This document shows positions 50,140 to 64,000 of a stretch of 64,000 nt of DNA, in pieces (position 1 is the stretch's first letter; each line of letters opens with the position of its first letter). Both the position numbers and the translations under genes were made by a program. Source of the DNA: Amoebidium appalachense (taxonomy: Eukaryota; Ichthyosporea); NCBI GenBank assembly GCA_963693365.1, contig CAVNZM010000006.1:7130001-7194000 (forward strand), written 5' to 3'. The notes beneath the pieces are model-generated. The model saw only the letters and a list, made by a program, of their open reading frames with translations, was not told where the DNA came from and did not search any database.

Positions 50140-51590
50140 TTATCCTGCATCTGCAGGCCCGTTTCTCGGAGTTTGGGGGCACAGTAAGTAGGAGACCTAT
50201 CCTCGTTGTCCCCCTCCGCCTGTCGGATTTCCTTTCTTTTTTCTTGCTTGCATTGGTTTTTTTGCTCCTTTTTAACTTCTCCTGCATGCATCTGCATCTG
50301 CAGGCCCGTTTCTCGGAGTCTAAGGGCGCGAAGAAGGAGGTCTATCCTTGCGTCTCCCTCCGACTGTCGGATTTTCTCTTTCCTTTATCGGTTTCGGAGG
50401 GTTTACTCCTTCCATATCCTCTCCTGCATCTGCAGGCTCGAAACGAGGATAGGTCTCCTATTAATGTGCCCCCAGACTCCGAGAAACAGGCCTGCACATG
50501 CAGATACATGCAGGGGAGGATAGAAAGGAGCAAACCCAAAACCAATGCAAGCGCAAGAAAAAAGAAAGGAAATCCGACAGGCGGAGGGGGACAACGAGGA
50601 TAGGTCTCCTACTACTGTGCCCCCAAACTCCGAGAAACGGGCCTGCAGACGCAGGAGAGGATAGAGAAGGAGTAAACCCTCCGAAACCAAAAAAAAAAAA
50701 AGAGGGTGGAGGGGGACACAAGGATAGATCTCCTTCTTCGCGCCCCTAAGCTCCGAGAAACGGGCCTGCAGATGCAGGAGAGAATAGCAAGGAGGAAACT
50801 CTCAAACCATGGGAAAGGGAAAGAGAATATTCGAGCGGAGAAGGGGGTTGCAAGGTTAGATCTCCTTCTTCGCAATCCGAAACTCCGTGAAACGGACCTG
50901 CGCATGCAGGAGGGAACATAGTTAAACCAACAAAAAAAAATTCAAGGAAAGCATGCAAAAGGAAAAAGGAATCCGACAGGCGGAAGGGGGTTTCAAGAAT
51001 AGACCTCCTTCTTCGCGCCCCCAATCTCCGAGAAAAGGGCCTGAAGATGCAGGAAGGAACGTAGATAAACCAAGAAAAAACGTTAAAGGCACGTATCCAA
51101 AAGCAGAATAAAATTTCGACAGGCGGAAGGGGTTGCAAGGATAGATCTCCTTCTTCGCGCCCCTAAGCTCCGAGAACGGACCTGCAGAAGCAGGAGAGAA
51201 GTGTAAAACCTTAAAAAAAGGCGTTTGAGACAGACATGGGAAGGAAAGAGAAAATCCGACAGGCGGAGGGGGATGCAAGGATAGATCTCCTTCTTCGCAC
51301 CCCAAAACTCCGAGAAACGGACCTGCACATGCAGATACATGCAGGAGAGGATAGAAAGGAGCAAACCCAAAAACCAATGCAAGCAAGAAAAAAGAAAGGA
51401 AATCCGACAGGCGGAGGGGGACAACGAGGATACTTCTCCTACTACTGTGCCCCCAAACTCCGAGAAACGGACCTGCAGACGCATGAGAGAATAGAGGGTC
51501 AACTACCCCAAAAAAATTCAAGGCACGCATGCAAAAGGAAAAGGAATCCGACAGGCGGAGGACGCGAAAAAGGAGATCTTACCTTAGCTT
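50140..51590. repeat. Head-to-head array of about 10 units of 124-175 bp
   Basis: Two plus-oriented units (cccgtttctcggag at 50158 and 50304) and eight minus-oriented units (ctccgagaaac or variant at 50478, 50628, 50752, 50882, 51027, 51167, 51307 and 51458). Each also carries ggtctcct/ctccttcttcgc and a cgacaggcgga motif. Copies are diverged and have variable A-rich spacers. Confidence 0.85.
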
Positions 51591-52781
51591 GAGCCAAGGA
51601 GTGTCTTGTTACATGTCTAGCACGGGTGTATGATAACCAAATTCTCTCACGTTGGTTTGGGTAAAAGGGAAAACTGCTAACCCCTATGGTGCCCCAGGGA
51701 CGGTGACTGAGAGAGATTCAGCCCTGGGTGTTCTTTTGTTGCCGTGTGTGCCCCAACACGGCTCGGCCGAAAATTCAAACGGTGGCAATGCCCCGAAGGT
51801 ATATCCCTTCCCCTCACCCTCAACCCCCCCCCCCCCCCCCCCCCCCCCCTTCCCCCAGGTGGCTCGCACAAAACAATGATTCCTCCCTTTCTTCTCACGT
51901 CACACATGCACGCAAACAGAGGGACACAAGTATGCCAACTTACGTATCCAGAACATGCCATTTGCTTGTTCCGTTCTGTCTTCGAATAAAAAAAATGGAT
52001 GGCGCCAAAGTTTTCAACCATGCAAACTATAAAATCGAAGCATAAGGAGGGGAGGGAATTCGAAGATTGGGGGAATGGGGAGGGAGGAGCATGTATGTCT
52101 GTGTGATTTTTTTTTTTGTTTGCAAATGTTGTGTGCCCTAAATAAGGCTTGTCCTTCTGAAAAATCATTGAATTCCACCCCCTACTCCTCGTCCCTCTCT
52201 ATATATATGGACCTCCCCCCCCATCCTCCCCCCCTCCCCCCTCCCCCCTCCCCACCCGCTCCCCCCTTCCCCCCCCCCCCCCCCCCCCCCCCCTCCTTCC
52301 CCCCTTTTCTCTCTCTCCTGAGGAGCTGTAAGGATTTCCTCCCCCACACCTCTCTTCGATCCTCCACCTTTCCCTTCACCCTCCCTCCCCCCTCCCTCCC
52401 CCCTCCCCCGGCCCGGCCATCTCCTTCTATCCCTTTCCCTTTCTCGCATAGTTTCAAAGTAGTGGCCTACACACCACTGGCTGTGTGCGTACAGGCACGT
52501 ATAAGAGCATGCAGTTCCCTGTGCCTCGAGTAAACAGTTTAATAAATATCAAATCTGTCATTGAATGACATGTTGTAAACATCACGCATACTCATGGTCT
52601 AAACATGCCTGACAGCCAAGCCTCCCCCCCCCCATCCCCACAAAAAAAAGAAGAAAGAAAGAAAGAAAGGAAGGAAGAAAGAAAGAAAGAAGGAAAGAAA
52701 AGAAAACCACCACCACCACCCACACCCGAGGGGAGACCTCACCCATGGCCAACCTGGTCTAGCAAAGTCACTGTGGCTTCT

Positions 52782-52815
<34 letters not shown>

Positions 52816-52859
52816 TGGGCCCCACCACCACCATCACGACCCACCCACCCATGGTGGCC
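51591..52859. other. Intergenic, C-rich blocks
   Basis: Poly-C blocks at 51826-51850, 52214-52295 and 52784-52815, and an A/G-rich block at 52644-52705. No exon recognised. Confidence 0.5.
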
Positions 52860-53016
<157 letters not shown>

Positions 53017-53248
53017 CACACACAAAAAAAAGTGACACAAATACGACCCGACCTCCATGTATGTACGTGAATGAGCGCTGAGGGTATACATATATTCCTA
53101 CTTTTTCTATCGTTTTATCTATACCCAGCAGACTTTTCTATACCAGTGACTGGTCTCTGTACGCATTGCACTACACATTGCCTGAAGTTGCCAATGATGT
53201 GACGGTGTCACGTGACATCTTGATGTGTGAGCCGCGGTGAGCGCTTAG

Positions 53249-53305
53249 CCAATCCGGTACCGATATGTATCGACCAATCAAAAGGCTGGTGCTCTTTCTA
53301 CCAAT
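53249..53305 (+). promoter_or_regulatory. Triple CCAAT promoter of SIRT4
   Basis: CCAAT at 53249, 53274 and 53301, spaced 25 and 27 bp, the last one 26 bp before the proposed ATG (53331). No TATA box. The transcription start must then be very close to the ATG. Confidence 0.55.
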
Positions 53306-53330
53306 CAGCTTAGCCGTGCTTTTTTGCGTC

Positions 53331-62886
<9,556 letters not shown>

Positions 62887-63400
62887 GGCAAAAGTCGGCT
62901 TTTCTCAATCGTGTCAATCATGCTTGGAATTCTTCTACGTATGTTCATTTTCCCAAAAATGGATGTTATATTACGGTAAAAACCAATCAGTGCACTCATT
63001 TTCATCGGCATCGCCCGGCTGTGAGCCATTTAACGACGTCACCATGTGACGCCAAATGACGGCGTACATCGAGATAACCCGACATAGACCTTAAAGCCTC
63101 AACTTAAGACGACATTTCACGCTGTGGCGTCGTCGTGACGTCTTAAAAATGATATTGTGATGTCTGTGTGAACGTCATCGATTCATCGATTGCGCCGCCT
63201 ATCACACTGCAGGTGTCCCTTAAATTGTAGATTGGGGTAGTCCTTATATGGGGCTGTTCCCTTTTAGGCATCGACATTCAATGCCATTGTCGAGAAATGG
63301 CCGGCCAGCTTGACCAGCCTAGTTGTTAAGGCGGGGTGGGAATCACGTGAATGAAGATGGCCAGGTGTTCTTTTGCGTCCCTTGTTATATGGCGTATATC

Positions 63401-63436
<36 letters not shown>

Positions 63437-63714
63437 GTTGGTTGGTTGGTTGGGTGCATTGTTGAATGGGTTGAAGTTTATGCTTTGGGCATCAGTTTGG
63501 AACGACTCTGCATGTCTAGTTTTGATGTGTTGTGCACATGAGTTGTTGGTCGTTTGTTTGGTTGGTGGGTGGTTGTATACGTTCAATTCCCCCCCCTCTC
63601 CCCCCTCCCCCCCTTCCCCTCTCGCCCCGTGCAAACACAGAACACATGCACACATGCACACACGTGCGAGCGCGTACACACGTCTGCACACAATGGGCAC
63701 ACACACACACACAC

Positions 63715-63788
<74 letters not shown>

Positions 63789-63858
63789 ACACACACACCA
63801 TGACAACTGTCAATCACATTTCCACCTTCCTGGCCATGTCATTTTTCTGGAACATATT

Positions 63859-63913
<55 letters not shown>

Positions 63914-64000
63914 AAATTTGTAATTGGGGGAGGGGGGGGGGGGGGGGGGGGGGGGATTAAATGTCAGTCAGTTATGTGAACGAATGTCAATTATATAGTA
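62887..64000. other. 3' flank of SIRT4, no gene seen
   Basis: Complex sequence with several ACGTC motifs (63030-63180), then a T run (63404-63435), (CA)n (63700-63795), a T run of about 45 nt (63863-63907) and a G run (63934-63955). Confidence 0.55.

Noticed and set aside
50140-51590. Repeat peptide frames with LRETGLQMQ-like units
   Set aside because: Frames shift between units, stop codons are frequent, and there are no splice sites or start context.

Overview
The window is nuclear DNA from an intron-rich eukaryote with an extreme load of simple repeats: (CA)n/(GT)n, (CT)n/(GA)n and poly-C/poly-G runs of up to about 39 nt. Nearly all long open frames are repeat translations. Real coding sequence is confined to short exons (30-440 nt) with GT-AG borders that chain in phase. 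A DGCR8/Pasha-type Microprocessor subunit next to iodotyrosine deiodinase, with PKA, TAZ and PDZ domains, points to a unicellular relative of animals. Ichthyosporeans are my best guess, because Pasha outside animals has been reported from them. The taxonomic call is inference.

Layout, left to right. 1-3297 (+): 3' part of a PKA catalytic subunit, whose last codons are tandemly duplicated into the 3' flank. 4639-15415 (+): a large coiled-coil/KIAA0513-like/PDZ protein whose last intron holds a 456-bp palindrome. 17087-20997 (+): a mitochondrial carrier (SLC25-like) with CCAAT and TATA boxes. 22386-26737 (-): a protein fusing an N-terminal TAZ zinc finger to a bacterial-type sirtuin. 28232-40253 (-): Pasha/DGCR8 with a WW-like N-terminal region, two dsRNA-binding domains and the C-terminal tail. 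40855-47093 (+): iodotyrosine deiodinase with a membrane anchor, divergent from Pasha and followed by a TTAA-flanked hairpin element. 47415-53330: gene-poor DNA with a head-to-head repeat array of about ten units. 53331-62886 (+): SIRT4-type mitochondrial sirtuin. 62887-64000: no gene seen.

Functional threads: two sirtuins of different classes, two mitochondrial proteins (SIRT4 and the carrier), and small-RNA processing (Pasha) sitting beside hairpin-forming elements that could yield double-stranded RNA. Introns are not random filler. Several minisatellites begin at, or are built from, splice-site sequence; a CTGAC/CTGAT branch-site motif recurs 14-23 nt before acceptors; and a dispersed repeat of about 150 bp recurs in introns, mostly in the sense orientation.

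Limits: exon chains were built by eye from frame, splice signals and remembered family motifs. Four junctions do not close in phase (7254/8426 and 12073/13515 in the PDZ gene, 37123/35705 in Pasha, 58785/59461 in SIRT4). They are marked as unresolved.
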